In this document: piece after piece, positions 22,921 to 33,900 of the stretch
Position numbering within the stretch: position 1 is the first letter of the stretch
Layout of the letters: every line of letters begins with the position of its first letter
Assembly (NCBI GenBank): GCA_027451345.1
Contig: DAIDJO010000088.1
Span: 1 to 34,174, forward strand
Source: Solirubrobacterales bacterium
GTDB lineage: Bacteria; Actinomycetota; Thermoleophilia; Solirubrobacterales; Solirubrobacteraceae
Reading direction: 5' to 3'
DNA length: 34,174 nt
The notes under the pieces: model-generated
Told to the model about the DNA's origin: nothing
Database searches by the model: none
The model's input: the letters and a program-made list of their open reading frames with translations, nothing else
Position numbers and translations under genes: made by a program

Positions 22921-25900
22921 ATGAATCACGCACCCGCAGCTCCGGGGCCCAGCGGCCTCTACGACCCTCGCACCGAGCACGACGCCTGTGGTGTGGCGCT
23001 CGTCGCCAAGCTCTGGGGCGAGGCGACCCATGCGGTCATCGAGAAGGGCCTCGAGGCGCTCGGCAACCTCGAGCATCGCGGCGCGGCGGGAGCGGACCCG
23101 AACACGGGGGACGGCGCGGGCATCCTGCTGCAGATACCGGACGCGTTCTTCCGAGGGGTCGCGGCCGGGATCGAGCTGCCCCCGCCCGGCCGCTACGCGG
23201 TCGGCGTCGTCTTCCTCCCCACCGAGCACGAGCGCCGCGCCGAGCTCGAGCAGCTGATCGAGCAGACCGTCCAGGCGGAGGGCCAGCGTGTCATCTGGTG
23301 GCGGGACGTACCGACCGACGATCGCTATGCGGGCGAGACAGCCCGGGCCTCACAGCCGTTCATCCGTCAGGTGCTCGTCGCCGCGGGCGAGGACGTGCCC
23401 GATCAGGACGCCTTCGAACGCAAGCTCTACGTGATCCGCCGTCTGATCGAGCACGAGGCGGGCGGGGAGCTCGCCATCCCGAGCTTCTCCTCGCGCACGC
23501 TCGTCTACAAGGGGATGCTCACCGCGCCCCAGCTCCCGCGCTATTTCACCGACCTGCGCGACCCGCGGCTGGCCAGCCGTCTGGCGCTCGTGCATTCGCG
23601 CTTCAGCACGAACACCTTCCCGAGCTGGACGCTCGCCCACCCCTTCCGCATGATCGCGCACAACGGGGAGATCAACACGCTGCGCGGGAACGCGAACTGG
23701 ATGCGCGCTCGCGAGTCACAGCTCGCGTCGGAGCTGTTCGGCGACGACCTGCGGCGGATCATGCCGGTGATCCAGCCCGACGCGTCCGATTCGGCCGCCC
23801 TGGACAACGTGCTCGAGCTGCTCGTGCTCAGCGGCCGCTCGATCCCGCACGCGATGATGATGATGATCCCGGAGGCGTACCGGACCCGCACGGATCTCGA
23901 CCCCGACGTCCGCGGGTTCTATGACTTCCACTCCTGCCTGCTCGAGCCCTGGGACGGCCCGGCCGCGGTCGTCTTCACGGACGGCAAGATGGCCGGCGCG
24001 ACGCTCGACCGCAACGGCCTGCGCCCGGGTCGCTGGATCCAGGACACGGAGGGCTATGTCGTGCTCGCCTCCGAGGCCGGCGTGCTCACCGTCGCGCCCG
24101 AGCACATCCAGCGCAAGGGCCGTCTCGCGCCCGGCCGGATGTTCCTGCTCGACCTCGAGCAGGGGCGGATCATCGAGGACGAGGAGGTCAAGCGCCACGT
24201 CGCCCGCCGCCAGCCCTACGGCGAGTGGTACCAGCAGTCGGTGGTGCACATCGATGACCTTCCGGACCGCGCCCCCCTCACGCCGCGGATCGAGCCGCTG
24301 CGCTCCAAGCAGCTCGCCTTCGGCTACTCGCAGGAGGACCTCAAGCTCGTGATCGCGCCGATGGCGGCCAAGGCCGAGGAGCCGGTCGCCTCGATGGGCA
24401 ACGACGCCGCATTGGCGGTCCTCTCCGACCGTCAACCGCCGCTCTTCTCGTATTTCAAGCAGCTCTTCGCGCAGGTGACCAACCCGCCGATCGACCCGAT
24501 CCGCGAGCAGGTCGTCATGAGCCTGCAGGTCGGCGTGGGCCGGGAGCGCAACCTGCTGGACGAGGCCCCGGATCAGGCCCATCAGCTCGTCATGGACCAG
24601 CCGATCCTGCGCAACCACGAGCTCGAGAAGCTGCGTCAGGTGTCGCATGAGATCTTCGATGCGGCGACCCTCGACATCACCTGGCCGATCGAGCAGGGCT
24701 CGGACGGGATGGCGGTCCGTCTCGACGCGCTCTGCGAGGAGGCGGCGCGTTACGTCGACAACGGCGCCAACATCCTGATCCTGTCGGACCGCAACCTCGG
24801 GGCCGAGCGGGTGGCGATGCCGTCACTGCTCGCCGTGGCGGCCGTCCACCAACACCTCGTGGGGCGGGGGACGCGGCTGAGCACCGGTCTGGTGATCGAG
24901 TCCGGGGAGCCGCGCCAGATCCACGACATGGCGACCCTCATCGGCTTCGGCGCCTCGGCGATCAATCCGTACGTGATGTTCGAGTCCCTCGACGAGCTCG
25001 CCGACCGGTCACTGCTGCCCGAGGACCTCGATCGCGAGGAGGCGGAGAAGCGGATCGTCAAGGCGATCGGCAAGGGCCTGCTCAAGACCATCTCCAAGAT
25101 GGGCATCTCGACGATCCAGTCGTACTGCGGCGCCCAGATCTTCGAGGCGGTCGGGCTCGACCGCGAGCTGATCGATCGGCACTTCACGGGCACCGCCTCG
25201 CGGATCGGCGGAATCGGCCTGCACGAGCTCGCCGTCGAGGCGCTCGAGCGACACTTCCGTGCCTATCCGCGGACCGCCCGCGACCTGCTGCCGGTCGGTG
25301 GGGTGCTGCAGTGGCGTCGCGACGGTGAGCTGCACAACTGGAACCCCGACACGGTGGCGAAGCTCCAGCACGCCGTGCGCGGCGAGATGGGCGATGGCTG
25401 GCAGACGTATGAGGAGTTCGCCCGCATGGTCAACGACGAGTCGTCGGCCCGGTCGAGCCTGCGGGGCCTGCTGAGGCTCCGCGCGCTGCCCGAGCCGATC
25501 CCGCTCGACCAGGTCGAGCCGGCGACCCAGATCGTCAGGCGCTTCACCACCGGAGCGATGTCGCTGGGCGCCCTCAGCCGCGAGGCGCACGAGACGCTCG
25601 CCATCGCCATGAACCGCCTCGGGGGCAAGTCGAACACGGGCGAGGGCGGGGAGGATCCGGAGCGCTTCACCCCCGATGCCAACGGTGACGACCGGCGCTC
25701 GAAGATCAAGCAGATCGCGTCCGGGCGCTTCGGCGTGACCACGCACTACCTCGTCAACGCGGAGCAGTTGCAGATCAAGATGGCGCAGGGCGCCAAGCCG
25801 GGTGAGGGCGGACAGCTGCCCGGTCACAAGGTCGACGCCTACATCGCCCGCATCCGCCACTCGACGGAGGGCGTCGGGTTGATCTCGCCCCCTCCGCACC

Positions 25901-27438
25901 ACGACATCTACTCGATCGAGGACCTCAAGCAGCTGATCTATGACCTGCGCTGCTCGAACCCGAGCGCGAGCGTCTCGGTCAAGCTCGTCAGCGAGGTCGG
26001 TGTCGGCACCGTCGCCGCCGGCGTGGCCAAGGCCAACGCCGATCACATCACGATCTCCGGCGGCGAGGGCGGCACCGGCGCCTCCCCGCAGTCATCGGTG
26101 CACGGCGCCGGCATCCCGTGGGAGATCGGTCTGGCCGAAACCCAGCAGACGCTGATGCTCAACGACCTGCGCAGCCGGGTCACCCTCGAGGTCGACGGCC
26201 AGATGAAGACCGGTCGGGACGTCGTCATCGCCGCGCTGCTCGGCGCCGACGAGTTCGGCTTCTCGACGGCGCCGCTCATCGCCATGGGCTGCATCATGAT
26301 GCGCGTCTGCCATCTCAACACGTGCCCGGTGGGGGTCGCCACCCAGGATCCCGAGCTGCGCGCGCGCTTCCGCGGCACGCCGGATCACGTCATCAACTAC
26401 CTGATGAACGTCGCCGAGGAGGCGCGGCGCCTGATGGCGACACTCGGCGTCCGCCGCTTCGAGGACCTGATCGGCCGGACCGAGCTGCTCGACATGCGCG
26501 ACGCGATCGAGCACTGGAAGGCGCAGCGGGTCGATCTCTCGATGGTGCTGAGCAGCCCCGACGTGCCCGGCGACGTGGCCCGCCGGCGGACGCGCGGCCC
26601 CGAGCCGGTGCTCGACGACGCCCTCGACTGGGGGCTCGTGCGGCAGTGCACGCCCGCGCTCGAGCGCCGCGAGCCGGTGAAGCTCGGCCCGATCGCCGTC
26701 CGCAACGTCAACCGGACCGTCGGGGGCATCCTGTCGGGGGAGATCGCCCGACGCTTCGGCGCCGACGGGCTGCCCGACGGCACGATCGAGATCACCTTCA
26801 CCGGATCCGCGGGCCAGAGCTTCGGGGCGTGGCTCGCGTCCGGGGTGTCCCTGTCGCTGCGCGGCGAGACCAACGACTACGCCGGGAAGGGCCTGTCCGG
26901 CGGGATCCTCGCCGTGCGGCCCCCCGAGGCCGCCCTGTTCCGGGCCGAGGAGAACATGATCGTCGGCAACACGGTGCTCTACGGCGCGACCTCCGGCCGC
27001 GCCTTCTTCCGGGGGCTCGCCGGCGAGCGCTTCGCGGTCCGCAACTCGGGTGCGTCCGCCGTCGTCGAGGGCGTCGGCGATCATGGCTGCGAGTACATGA
27101 CGGGCGGCCGCGTGGTGGTGCTCGGACCGACCGGGCGCAACTTCGCCGCGGGCATGAGCGGAGGCATCGCCTACGTGTACGACTCGGACAACCGGTTCAC
27201 CAGCCGGTGCAACACCGAGCTCGTCGACCTCGACCCGGTGGGCGACCTCGACGTGGAGGAGCTCCGCGCGCTGATCGCCGAGCACGCGCAGCGCACCGGG
27301 TCGCTCGTCGCCCGCAACATCCTCGCCCAGTGGGACCGGGCGCGGGAACGCTTCGTCAAGGTGATGCCGCGGGATTACAAGCTCGCGCTGCGACGGCGGG
27401 CCGAGGCGGGCGTGACGGCGGGGGTCAGCCATGGGTGA
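22921..27438 (+). CDS. gltB: Glutamate synthase large subunit
   Basis: The 1505-residue enzyme transfers the amide of glutamine to 2-oxoglutarate. The class II glutaminase domain begins at Cys23 ([10 protein letters not shown]); the first 22 residues are a propeptide that must be removed to free this Cys. Glutaminase motifs include [12 protein letters not shown] and [11 protein letters not shown]. The central and FMN-binding synthase domain shows [32 protein letters not shown] and [10 protein letters not shown]. The [3Fe-4S] cluster cysteines are 1124, 1130 and 1135 in [12 protein letters not shown]. The C-terminal GXGXG beta-helix follows (about 1250-1450; e.g. [24 protein letters not shown]). 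Everything is intact and of normal length. It overlaps gltD by eight bases. Confidence 0.97.
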   Translation: MNHAPAAPGPSGLYDPRTEHDACGVALVAKLWGEATHAVIEKGLEALGNLEHRGAAGADPNTGDGAGILLQIPDAFFRGVAAGIELPPPGRYAVGVVFLPTEHERRAELEQLIEQTVQAEGQRVIWWRDVPTDDRYAGETARASQPFIRQVLVAAGEDVPDQDAFERKLYVIRRLIEHEAGGELAIPSFSSRTLVYKGMLTAPQLPRYFTDLRDPRLASRLALVHSRFSTNTFPSWTLAHPFRMIAHNGEINTLRGNANWMRARESQLASELFGDDLRRIMPVIQPDASDSAALDNVLELLVLSGRSIPHAMMMMIPEAYRTRTDLDPDVRGFYDFHSCLLEPWDGPAAVVFTDGKMAGATLDRNGLRPGRWIQDTEGYVVLASEAGVLTVAPEHIQRKGRLAPGRMFLLDLEQGRIIEDEEVKRHVARRQPYGEWYQQSVVHIDDLPDRAPLTPRIEPLRSKQLAFGYSQEDLKLVIAPMAAKAEEPVASMGNDAALAVLSDRQPPLFSYFKQLFAQVTNPPIDPIREQVVMSLQVGVGRERNLLDEAPDQAHQLVMDQPILRNHELEKLRQVSHEIFDAATLDITWPIEQGSDGMAVRLDALCEEAARYVDNGANILILSDRNLGAERVAMPSLLAVAAVHQHLVGRGTRLSTGLVIESGEPRQIHDMATLIGFGASAINPYVMFESLDELADRSLLPEDLDREEAEKRIVKAIGKGLLKTISKMGISTIQSYCGAQIFEAVGLDRELIDRHFTGTASRIGGIGLHELAVEALERHFRAYPRTARDLLPVGGVLQWRRDGELHNWNPDTVAKLQHAVRGEMGDGWQTYEEFARMVNDESSARSSLRGLLRLRALPEPIPLDQVEPATQIVRRFTTGAMSLGALSREAHETLAIAMNRLGGKSNTGEGGEDPERFTPDANGDDRRSKIKQIASGRFGVTTHYLVNAEQLQIKMAQGAKPGEGGQLPGHKVDAYIARIRHSTEGVGLISPPPHHDIYSIEDLKQLIYDLRCSNPSASVSVKLVSEVGVGTVAAGVAKANADHITISGGEGGTGASPQSSVHGAGIPWEIGLAETQQTLMLNDLRSRVTLEVDGQMKTGRDVVIAALLGADEFGFSTAPLIAMGCIMMRVCHLNTCPVGVATQDPELRARFRGTPDHVINYLMNVAEEARRLMATLGVRRFEDLIGRTELLDMRDAIEHWKAQRVDLSMVLSSPDVPGDVARRRTRGPEPVLDDALDWGLVRQCTPALERREPVKLGPIAVRNVNRTVGGILSGEIARRFGADGLPDGTIEITFTGSAGQSFGAWLASGVSLSLRGETNDYAGKGLSGGILAVRPPEAALFRAEENMIVGNTVLYGATSGRAFFRGLAGERFAVRNSGASAVVEGVGDHGCEYMTGGRVVVLGPTGRNFAAGMSGGIAYVYDSDNRFTSRCNTELVDLDPVGDLDVEELRALIAEHAQRTGSLVARNILAQWDRARERFVKVMPRDYKLALRRRAEAGVTAGVSHG

Positions 27439-29002
27439 GCTCGGCGCCTTCCTGAAGATTCACCGCGTCGGCTTCGACAAGCGCGATCCAGCGGAGCGGG
27501 TGCGCGACTACCGACCGTACTTCCGGCTCCAGGAGGAGCCGGAGCTCCGGCGGCAGGGGGCGCGCTGCATGGACTGCGGCGTCCCGTTCTGCCACGAGGG
27601 CTGCCCCCTGGGCAACCTGATCCCGGACTGGAATGACCTCGTCTACCGCGGCAAGTGGCGAGAGGCGATCGACCAGCTGCACGCGACCAACAACTTCCCG
27701 GAGTTCACGGGCCGCATCTGTCCCGCGCCGTGCGAATCCGCCTGCGTGCTCGCCGTCAACGACGCGGCCGTGACGATCGAGCAGATCGAGATGGCCATTG
27801 CGGAGCGCGCCTTTGCCGAGGGTTGGGTGGTGGCTGAGCCGCCGGCCCGGCGTTCGGGCAAGACCGTCGGCGTGGTCGGCTCCGGTCCGGCGGGTCTCGC
27901 CGTCGCCGCCGAGCTCAACCGCAACGGGCATCTGGTCACCGTGTACGAGCGCGACGAGGGTCCCGGCGGGCTGATGCGGTTCGGCGTTCCGGACGCCAAG
28001 CTCGAGAAGGCGGTGATCGACCGTCGCGTCGCCGTGCTCGAGGAGGAGGGCATCAGCTTCGTGTACGACACCGAGATCGGCGCCGACGTCTCGGTCGCCG
28101 AGCTCCAGGACCGGCACGACGCCGTGGTGCTGGCGATCGGGTCGCGGGTCTCACGCGACCTCGAGGTGCCCGGCCGCGAGAACGCGGGGATCCACCTCGC
28201 CATGGACTACCTGTATCAGCGCAACCGCTGGGTGGCCCAGCAGGAGGGCCGACCCCACCGCGCGGTCGAGCCCGGGCAGGAGATCACGGCGGCGGGCAGG
28301 CGAGTGATCGTCATCGGCGGCGGCGACACCGGCATGGACTGCATCTCCAACGCGCAGCGGGAGGGGGCCATCAGCGCCACGATCCTCGATGTCTACGCGG
28401 AGCTGCTCGAGTCCGATCCGCGGCATCCCTGGCCGCTCCCGCCCAAGCGGACCGCCTCGACCTACGCCCTCGAGGAGGGTGGGGCGCGGCGCTGGGGCAC
28501 CGAGGTCACCGGCTTCGGCGGGCGGGACGGGAACGTCACCCACGTGTATGCCCGCAAGGTGACCGGCACGTCGTCCCGCGACCTCACGCCGGTGCCCGGG
28601 ACCGAGTTCGTGGTCGAGGCGGACCTGGTGCTGATCGCGATCGGGTTCGAGCACCCGGAGCATGACGGCCCCGTCGCCGACCTCGCGCTCGATCTCGACC
28701 GGCGGGGCAACATCCGCACCGAGCGCACGTACAAGACCTCCCATGCCGGGATCTTCGCCTGCGGGGATGCGCGGATCGGCCAGTCGCTCGTCGTCACGGC
28801 GATCGCGGAGGGGCGCAAGTGCGCGCGCGTGGTCAACAAGGCGCTCGGCGGCACCCCGATGGATCAGGATCGGGAGCTGCTGGCGATCGGCGCCTGGAGC
28901 GGCGAGCCCGACAGCACGCTGCGGCATGAGGCCGAGGCGGCCGGCACCGTGCGGCCGGGGGATCAGTTCTTCACCGGTCCGGGGAGTCGCTTCGAGGACT
29001 GA
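27431..29002 (+). CDS. gltD: Glutamate synthase small subunit (NADPH oxidoreductase)
   Basis: The 523-residue flavoprotein feeds NADPH electrons to GltB. The N-terminal Fe-S domain has Cys46, 49, 54 and 58 ([13 protein letters not shown]) and Cys97, 101 and 105 ([10 protein letters not shown]), the two [4Fe-4S] sites seen in the family. The FAD Rossmann motif [17 protein letters not shown] and [10 protein letters not shown] follow. The NADPH fold [15 protein letters not shown] comes next, and the FAD-closing motif [23 protein letters not shown] is near the C-terminus. It starts within the end of gltB (ATGGGTGA), so the two subunits are co-translated. A hairpin follows the stop. Confidence 0.97.
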   Translation: MGELGAFLKIHRVGFDKRDPAERVRDYRPYFRLQEEPELRRQGARCMDCGVPFCHEGCPLGNLIPDWNDLVYRGKWREAIDQLHATNNFPEFTGRICPAPCESACVLAVNDAAVTIEQIEMAIAERAFAEGWVVAEPPARRSGKTVGVVGSGPAGLAVAAELNRNGHLVTVYERDEGPGGLMRFGVPDAKLEKAVIDRRVAVLEEEGISFVYDTEIGADVSVAELQDRHDAVVLAIGSRVSRDLEVPGRENAGIHLAMDYLYQRNRWVAQQEGRPHRAVEPGQEITAAGRRVIVIGGGDTGMDCISNAQREGAISATILDVYAELLESDPRHPWPLPPKRTASTYALEEGGARRWGTEVTGFGGRDGNVTHVYARKVTGTSSRDLTPVPGTEFVVEADLVLIAIGFEHPEHDGPVADLALDLDRRGNIRTERTYKTSHAGIFACGDARIGQSLVVTAIAEGRKCARVVNKALGGTPMDQDRELLAIGAWSGEPDSTLRHEAEAAGTVRPGDQFFTGPGSRFED

Positions 29003-29003
29003 G

Positions 29004-29020
29004 CGCAGGCGCCGCCTGCG
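29004..29020 (+). terminator. Hairpin after gltD
   Basis: CGCAGGC (29004-29010) pairs perfectly with GCCTGCG (29014-29020) around a GCC loop, starting two bases after the gltD stop. No U-tract follows. It has the same layout as the hairpin at 2471-2489. Confidence 0.55.
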
Positions 29021-29057
29021 TCGGTCGCGGCCGTTCGGTCAGGGCACGAGCTTCGAG

Positions 29058-29168
29058 TACCCTTAACTCGTCTGAATGCGAGTGGGGCACACTCGCCAAG
29101 TCAGTCAGGGAACTGCGCCCCCACTTCCCTGGCCAGCTGGGGGGCCCGGATGGATCCAGGCCCCCCAG
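29058..29168 (+). ncRNA. Candidate structured RNA or leader between gltD and the next gene
   Basis: Three consecutive hairpins follow a -10-like TACCCT (29058-29063). The first is 7 bp with a GGGCA loop (29078-29084 with 29090-29096). The second is about 9 bp including one G-U (29104-29112 with 29125-29133). The third is a perfect 10 bp (29137-29146 with 29159-29168). ACTCG at 29066-29070 can also pair with CGAGT at 29079-29083, which would compete with the first hairpin, as in a switch. I recognise no known RNA family; it matches neither SRP RNA nor a riboswitch I know. The rest of the 290-base gap (29169-29292) is GC-rich with weaker pairing. It may be a small RNA or the leader of the gene at 29293. 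Confidence 0.35.
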
Positions 29169-29292
29169 CACCCTTTCGGACCCGGCGCCCGGTCTCGGCT
29201 GCGCCGGTGAGGGCGGCCGGTGGGGAGGGGCGGCCGGGAGCGCCGGGCGCGACTCCACGAACGCCACGGGCGTGTCAGGATTGACGTTGACG

Positions 29293-30222
29293 ATGCCCAC
29301 CTTCTGCCGGCATAACCGCCTCCTTCAGAACTGCACGATCTGCGCTCGCGAGCAGCAGTTCGAGGCGCGTCCCATCGTCTCCTCGGGGGCGCCTCGAGCG
29401 ACCCAGCCGCGGGAGCGCGACGAGCGGCCACGCCTCCAGGCGTCCCGCCCGACGCGCCCGGCCTCGGCTCCCCGCTCGGGAACCGGGGCCGTCCGGGTGC
29501 GGCGCCTGGCCCGCGGCGCCGAGGACGGGTATCGCTCACCGCTCGTGCCCGGGCTGAAGTCCAGCCAGGACGCGGAGCGGTTGGCTGAGGAGATCGCCTT
29601 CTCCGCCACCCGCCTGCGCCTGATGGATCGGGTCGCGGCCGGCGGCGAGGTCCCCGACGCCGATCCCGCGTGGAGCGACATCGCGGGCGCGGGCGACGTC
29701 GAGCGGCGGACGCAGCTGGCGATCCGGCTCGCCCTCGCCGGCCCGCGCGGCGTCGAACCCGAGGAGCGAGACGAGGCGGCGGCCCGGGTCGAGGCGTGGG
29801 CGGCCCGCCACGGCTCCCTGACCAGCGCGTTCAACGGGGAGCCGTCGTGGACGCCCGAGCGGCGCTTCGAGCGGCTGTTCGAGCGGCTGGGAGGCATCCG
29901 CAGCCTCAGCCGCGACAGCCGGTACGCCCTGCTCACCCTCCTCGGTCACCTCGGCGTCTACCCCCTGCGGGGGGTGGGCCTGTTCCTGGCGGGCGAGAAC
30001 GAGGCCACCTGGGCGGCCAAGCGGGCCTTCGGCATCGCCGACCCGCTGCTGCTCGATCGGCGGGCCTCCCAGCTCGCGGACGCCTGCGACGTGCCGCTCG
30101 ACGCCCTCGACCTGGCCCTGCACAACTGGGGGTCCGGCGCGCGCGTGACGGACGGCCTGCCGGAGGCATCCGAGCCTGACGAGTGGCTCGTCGAGCAGGC
30201 CCGCCACGCGCTCGGGCTCTGA
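29293..30222 (+). CDS. Unrecognised protein with an N-terminal Cys/His cluster
   Basis: The protein has about 309 residues. It begins MPTFCRHNRLLQNCTICAREQ, where Cys5, His7, Cys14 and Cys17 could bind zinc. A disordered, Arg/Pro/Ser-rich segment follows (about 22-80). The rest is helical, with a stretch (FERLGGIRSLSRDSRYALLTLLGHLGVYPLRGVG and beyond) whose pattern of short helices and LGVYPLRGVGLFL turns hints at a helix-hairpin-helix fold. I cannot see the catalytic Lys/Asp of DNA glycosylases, so no enzyme function is claimed. The start is ATG 29293 by the Cys-rich beginning; GTG 29272 is also in frame, and neither has a good ribosome site. The upstream region is strongly structured. Confidence 0.7.
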   Translation: MPTFCRHNRLLQNCTICAREQQFEARPIVSSGAPRATQPRERDERPRLQASRPTRPASAPRSGTGAVRVRRLARGAEDGYRSPLVPGLKSSQDAERLAEEIAFSATRLRLMDRVAAGGEVPDADPAWSDIAGAGDVERRTQLAIRLALAGPRGVEPEERDEAAARVEAWAARHGSLTSAFNGEPSWTPERRFERLFERLGGIRSLSRDSRYALLTLLGHLGVYPLRGVGLFLAGENEATWAAKRAFGIADPLLLDRRASQLADACDVPLDALDLALHNWGSGARVTDGLPEASEPDEWLVEQARHALGL

Positions 30223-30279
30223 GGTTCGGTCCGTCGAGCCCGACCACCGATCTCCTGCGTCTCCGTCCGGGGTGGCACC

Positions 30280-30285
30280 TACAGT
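30280..30285 (+). promoter_or_regulatory. Candidate -10 (TACAGT) for the gene at 30320
   Basis: TACAGT would place the transcript start near 30292 and give a leader of about 28 bases. GGAG at 30311-30314 sits five bases before ATG 30320. Confidence 0.4.
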
Positions 30286-30319
30286 CCCGGTCGTCAGCCC
30301 GTCCGTTTTCGGAGCCGCT

Positions 30320-30775
30320 ATGTCACTTTGCTTCATCGAGCCGCAAGACGCCATTCGTGTGATCGCCGACTCCGTCGGTCGCGAGGCTCGGCGGCAGATC
30401 GTCGGCGAGGTGGTGGGTGCCTGGGTCGATGAGATCCCGGAACCGGACCTCCTGTCGCATTACTCCAAGGCCGTCGCCGATCTCGACGAGCACGATCTGT
30501 CACTGCTCGCCGCGTGGCACGCCTCGCTCGAGGTGGGCCATCCGATTCCGAGCAAGGAGTTCCTCGTGAACGTCTTCCCGTCGCTGGGGGAGAACCGCCG
30601 CGAGGCGCTCCGCATCGCCGCCGGGTTCCGCGGCGAGGAGGCGTTCGACGCCGGGGTCGGTGAGGACGAGGCCCTGGATGCCGTGCTCCCGTGGCTCTCC
30701 GAGGAGCGCTGCGTCCAGCTCGCCGGAGAGTGCCTCGAGCTGTACTGCTGGGACCGGTTGGGCAGCGAGAACTGA
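30320..30775 (+). CDS. Unrecognised acidic helical protein
   Basis: The 151-residue product is acidic, mostly helical and has no signal peptide or membrane helix. It starts MSLCFIEPQDAIRVIADSVG and includes LSHYSKAVADLDEHDLSLLAAWHASLE and PWLSEERCVQLAGECLELYCWDRLG. Four cysteines are scattered without a metal-binding spacing. I recognise no family. ATG 30320 is favoured by a ribosome site (GGAG, five bases upstream). It lies 97 bases after the preceding gene and 125 bases before the GH3 gene and seems to have its own promoter. Confidence 0.7.
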   Translation: MSLCFIEPQDAIRVIADSVGREARRQIVGEVVGAWVDEIPEPDLLSHYSKAVADLDEHDLSLLAAWHASLEVGHPIPSKEFLVNVFPSLGENRREALRIAAGFRGEEAFDAGVGEDEALDAVLPWLSEERCVQLAGECLELYCWDRLGSEN

Positions 30776-30900
30776 TCGCCGGTCGGGGCGTCGCCGGCGG
30801 CGTACCCGTGGCGCGATGTCGCGTGCGACGCCGGGAGGCTGGGTTGAGACGTCGGTTGGCTCGTCCACAACGTTTGCGCTACGGGCGTGTTAGCAACGGT

Positions 30901-33900
30901 GTGAGGTCGGATGCATCCCGCTGGGGAGCGGGCAACGTCGCGCTGCGGCGCGGGCCAGGATGGCGCGCCCGCCTGGTCTGCGCTGTCCTCGCCGTGATCG
31001 GGGTCGGCCTCGTCGCGGCAGCCGGCCCGCTGACGGCCGGCGCCGCGGGCGTCCGTGCCGTCCACCCCCGCGCGCGCGGCCGTGATGCGACGTCCGTCTG
31101 CCCCTGGCTGGACCAGTCGTTGCCGATCGGTCGGCGGGTGAACCTGCTGCTCTCGCACATGAGCCTCGCCGAGAAGATCGCCGAGATGTACATCAACGAG
31201 CCGACCACCACCGGCCCGTACGCCGGCTACGAGGGGTTCGTCCCAGCCCAGCCCTCGCTCTGCATTCCCCCGCTGATCGAGGAGGACGGCTCGCAGGGAG
31301 TCGCCTTCGGCGCGACCGACGTCACGCAGTTGCCGGCCGAGGTCTCGCTCGCCTCGGCGTGGGATCCCGGGCTCGCCTATCAGTACGGGGTGGTGAACGG
31401 ACAGGAGCATCGCGCCAAGGGCATCGCGGTCGTGCTCGGGCCGTCGGTCAACATCCAGCGCGACCCGCGCTGGGGCCGCAATTTCGAGATGTTCAGCGAG
31501 GACCCGTACCTCACCTCGGCCCTGGGGACGGCGAACATCGAGGGCCTGCAGAGCCAGGGGGTGATGGCGGACGTCAAGCACTTCGTCACCTACAACCAGG
31601 AGACGAACCGTGGCACCGCCCTGGACAACACGAAGGTGAGCGTCCGAGCGCTCCACGAGATCTACCTGCCGCCGTTCTACAGCGCCATCACCCAGGCGCA
31701 CGCCGCCTCCGTCATGTGCGCCTACCCCCTGCTGAACGGCTCGTACTCGTGTCAGGACCCGACCCTGCTCACCGGCCTGCTCGACGACCGCTGGGGCTTT
31801 CCGGGCTTCGTTCGGTCCGACAGCGCCGCCAACGCGTCGACCGTGGACTCCGCCAACGCCGGGCTCGACCAGGAGCGCGGAAGCTACTACTGGGACAACG
31901 GACAGCTCGCCGCGGCGGTGGCCGCCGGGCAGGTCCGAACCCCGACGATCAACGACGCCGTGCGGCGCATCCTGACCGAGATGTTCCAGTTCAACCTGTT
32001 CAACGACCCGCCGACCGGCACGCTCTCGAGTCCCGCCGCCACCCCGGCGGACGACGCGGTGGCGCTGAACGTCGCCGAGCGTGGCACCGTCCTGCTCCAG
32101 AACACCGGCGCGATCCTCCCCCTGAACCCCGCCACCACCCACTCCATCGCGGTGATCGGCACCGACGGGACGAGCAGCCCACAGACCGCGGGGGGCGGGA
32201 GCTCGCACGTGACGCCGAACGCGGTGGTCAGCCCGCTGAGCGGCATCACGGCCCGAGCCGGCTCCTCGGTGGCGGTCACCTCCTATGACGGCACCGACCC
32301 GGGCCAGGCGGCGGCGGCCGCCGCCCAGGCGCAGGTCGCCGTCGTGTTCGCGAGCTACCCGGAGAGCGAGGGCAGCGACCTCACGAGCATCTCGCTGCCG
32401 GGCAGCCAGGACGCGATGATCGAGGCGGTGGCCGCCGCCAACCCCAACACGATCGTCGTTCTCAACACCGGTGGGCCGGTCCTGATGCCGTGGCTCAGCA
32501 GTGTCAAGGCGGTGCTCGAGGCGTGGTATCCCGGTCAGGACGACGGCACGGCGATCGCCGCCCTGCTCTTCGGCGACGTCGACCCGGGCGGACACCTCCC
32601 CGAGACCTTTCCCACCAGCCTGGCGGCCATTCCCACCGCCTCCCCCGCCCAGTTCCCGGGGGTCAACGGGGAGGTGCAGTATTCCGAGGGCCTCAACGTG
32701 GGGTACCGCTGGTATGACGCCAACAATGTGACGCCGCTCTTCCCGTTCGGCTACGGCCTCTCGTACACGACATTCGCCTTCAGCGGTCTGCAGGTGACGC
32801 CCGGCTCGGTGATCAACCGGGTCTCCGGACCGGATAACCCGGCGGGGCAGCGTGCGGTGCTCGCGCGCGTGACGGCCACGGTCACCAACACCGGCACGGT
32901 GGCGGGCAGCGACGTCGCCCAGCTCTACATCGGCGATCCGGCCTCCGCGGGCGAGCCGCCTCGTCAGCTCGTCGGGTTTCGCAGCGTCACCCTCGCCCCC
33001 CAGCAGAGCACGACCGTCACCTTTCCGCTCACGGGCCACGCCCTCTCCTTCTTCAACACGACCGCGGACGGCTGGACGGTTCCGGCCGGGCGCTTCGCGC
33101 TCTACGTGGGCGACTCCTCCGCGCTGGCATCCCTGCCGCTGCGCGGCGTCCTGCGGGTGAGGCGGACGATCGGCGCCCGCTACGCCGCGCTCAGCACGCC
33201 CGCGGCCGTGATTCCGGGGGAGACCTTCATGGCGCGCGCCCGGTTCGTCAACCGCGGGAACCTTCCGATCCGCAACGGGATCGTCCGTCTCGGCTTTCCG
33301 GGGAGTTGGACCGTGGTCCGCGAGGCCCCGACGCCGCTGCTTTCGCTGCGGCCCGGCCAGAGCGTCACGCGCAACTTCAGCGTGACGGTGCCCGAGCAGG
33401 CCGGGGGCCAGGTGAAGAGCCTCACCGCGCGGCTCGGTGCGCCGGGCACGGCGAACGGGACGACCCTCAGTGCGACCCTGAGCGCGACCGCCACGATCAG
33501 GGTTCGAGGACCCGTCACGGTGACCGCCGTGGCCCCCGTCATCGTCGCTCCGGGCAGCTCGGCGCCGGTGACGGTCGTCGTCACCAGCCGCATGAGCCGC
33601 AGGGTGCTCGTGAACCTCCGGCCGGCGCTGCCGGCGGGCGTGACGATCACGCCCGCCGCGCCGGCCATCACGGTCGCGCCCCACCGGACGGTCCACCTCA
33701 CGTTCACGGTGGCCGTCGCCGTCGGGGTGGCGCCCGTGGCGGAGCAGATCGCCCTGGTGCCGAGCATCACCTACCAGGGCGGGTCCTATCCCCTGGGGGC
33801 GGCGGCGATGCGACTCGAGATCCCGTTCCCGTCGCTGGCCGCCGCCTACGACACCTCCGCGATCAGCGACGACGCCAACATCGCGGCCGCCAACTTCGAC

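Noticed and set aside
29058..29168. SRP RNA, 6S RNA, tmRNA or a known riboswitch in the gltD downstream gap
   Set aside because: The SRP GGAA-type loop motif is absent, no tag-coding or tRNA-like ends are seen, and no riboswitch core I know is present.
28971..29300. 109-codon minus-strand frame in the gltD downstream gap
   Set aside because: Pro/Arg/Ser-rich with no motif, it overlaps the gltD end and several hairpins. I judge it non-coding, though the gap is otherwise gene-free.
30460..33696. 1078-codon open frame on the minus strand opposite the GH3 gene
   Set aside because: The plus strand encodes clear GH3 motifs throughout. The antisense product is low-complexity Arg/Gly/His-rich, as expected from codon bias.
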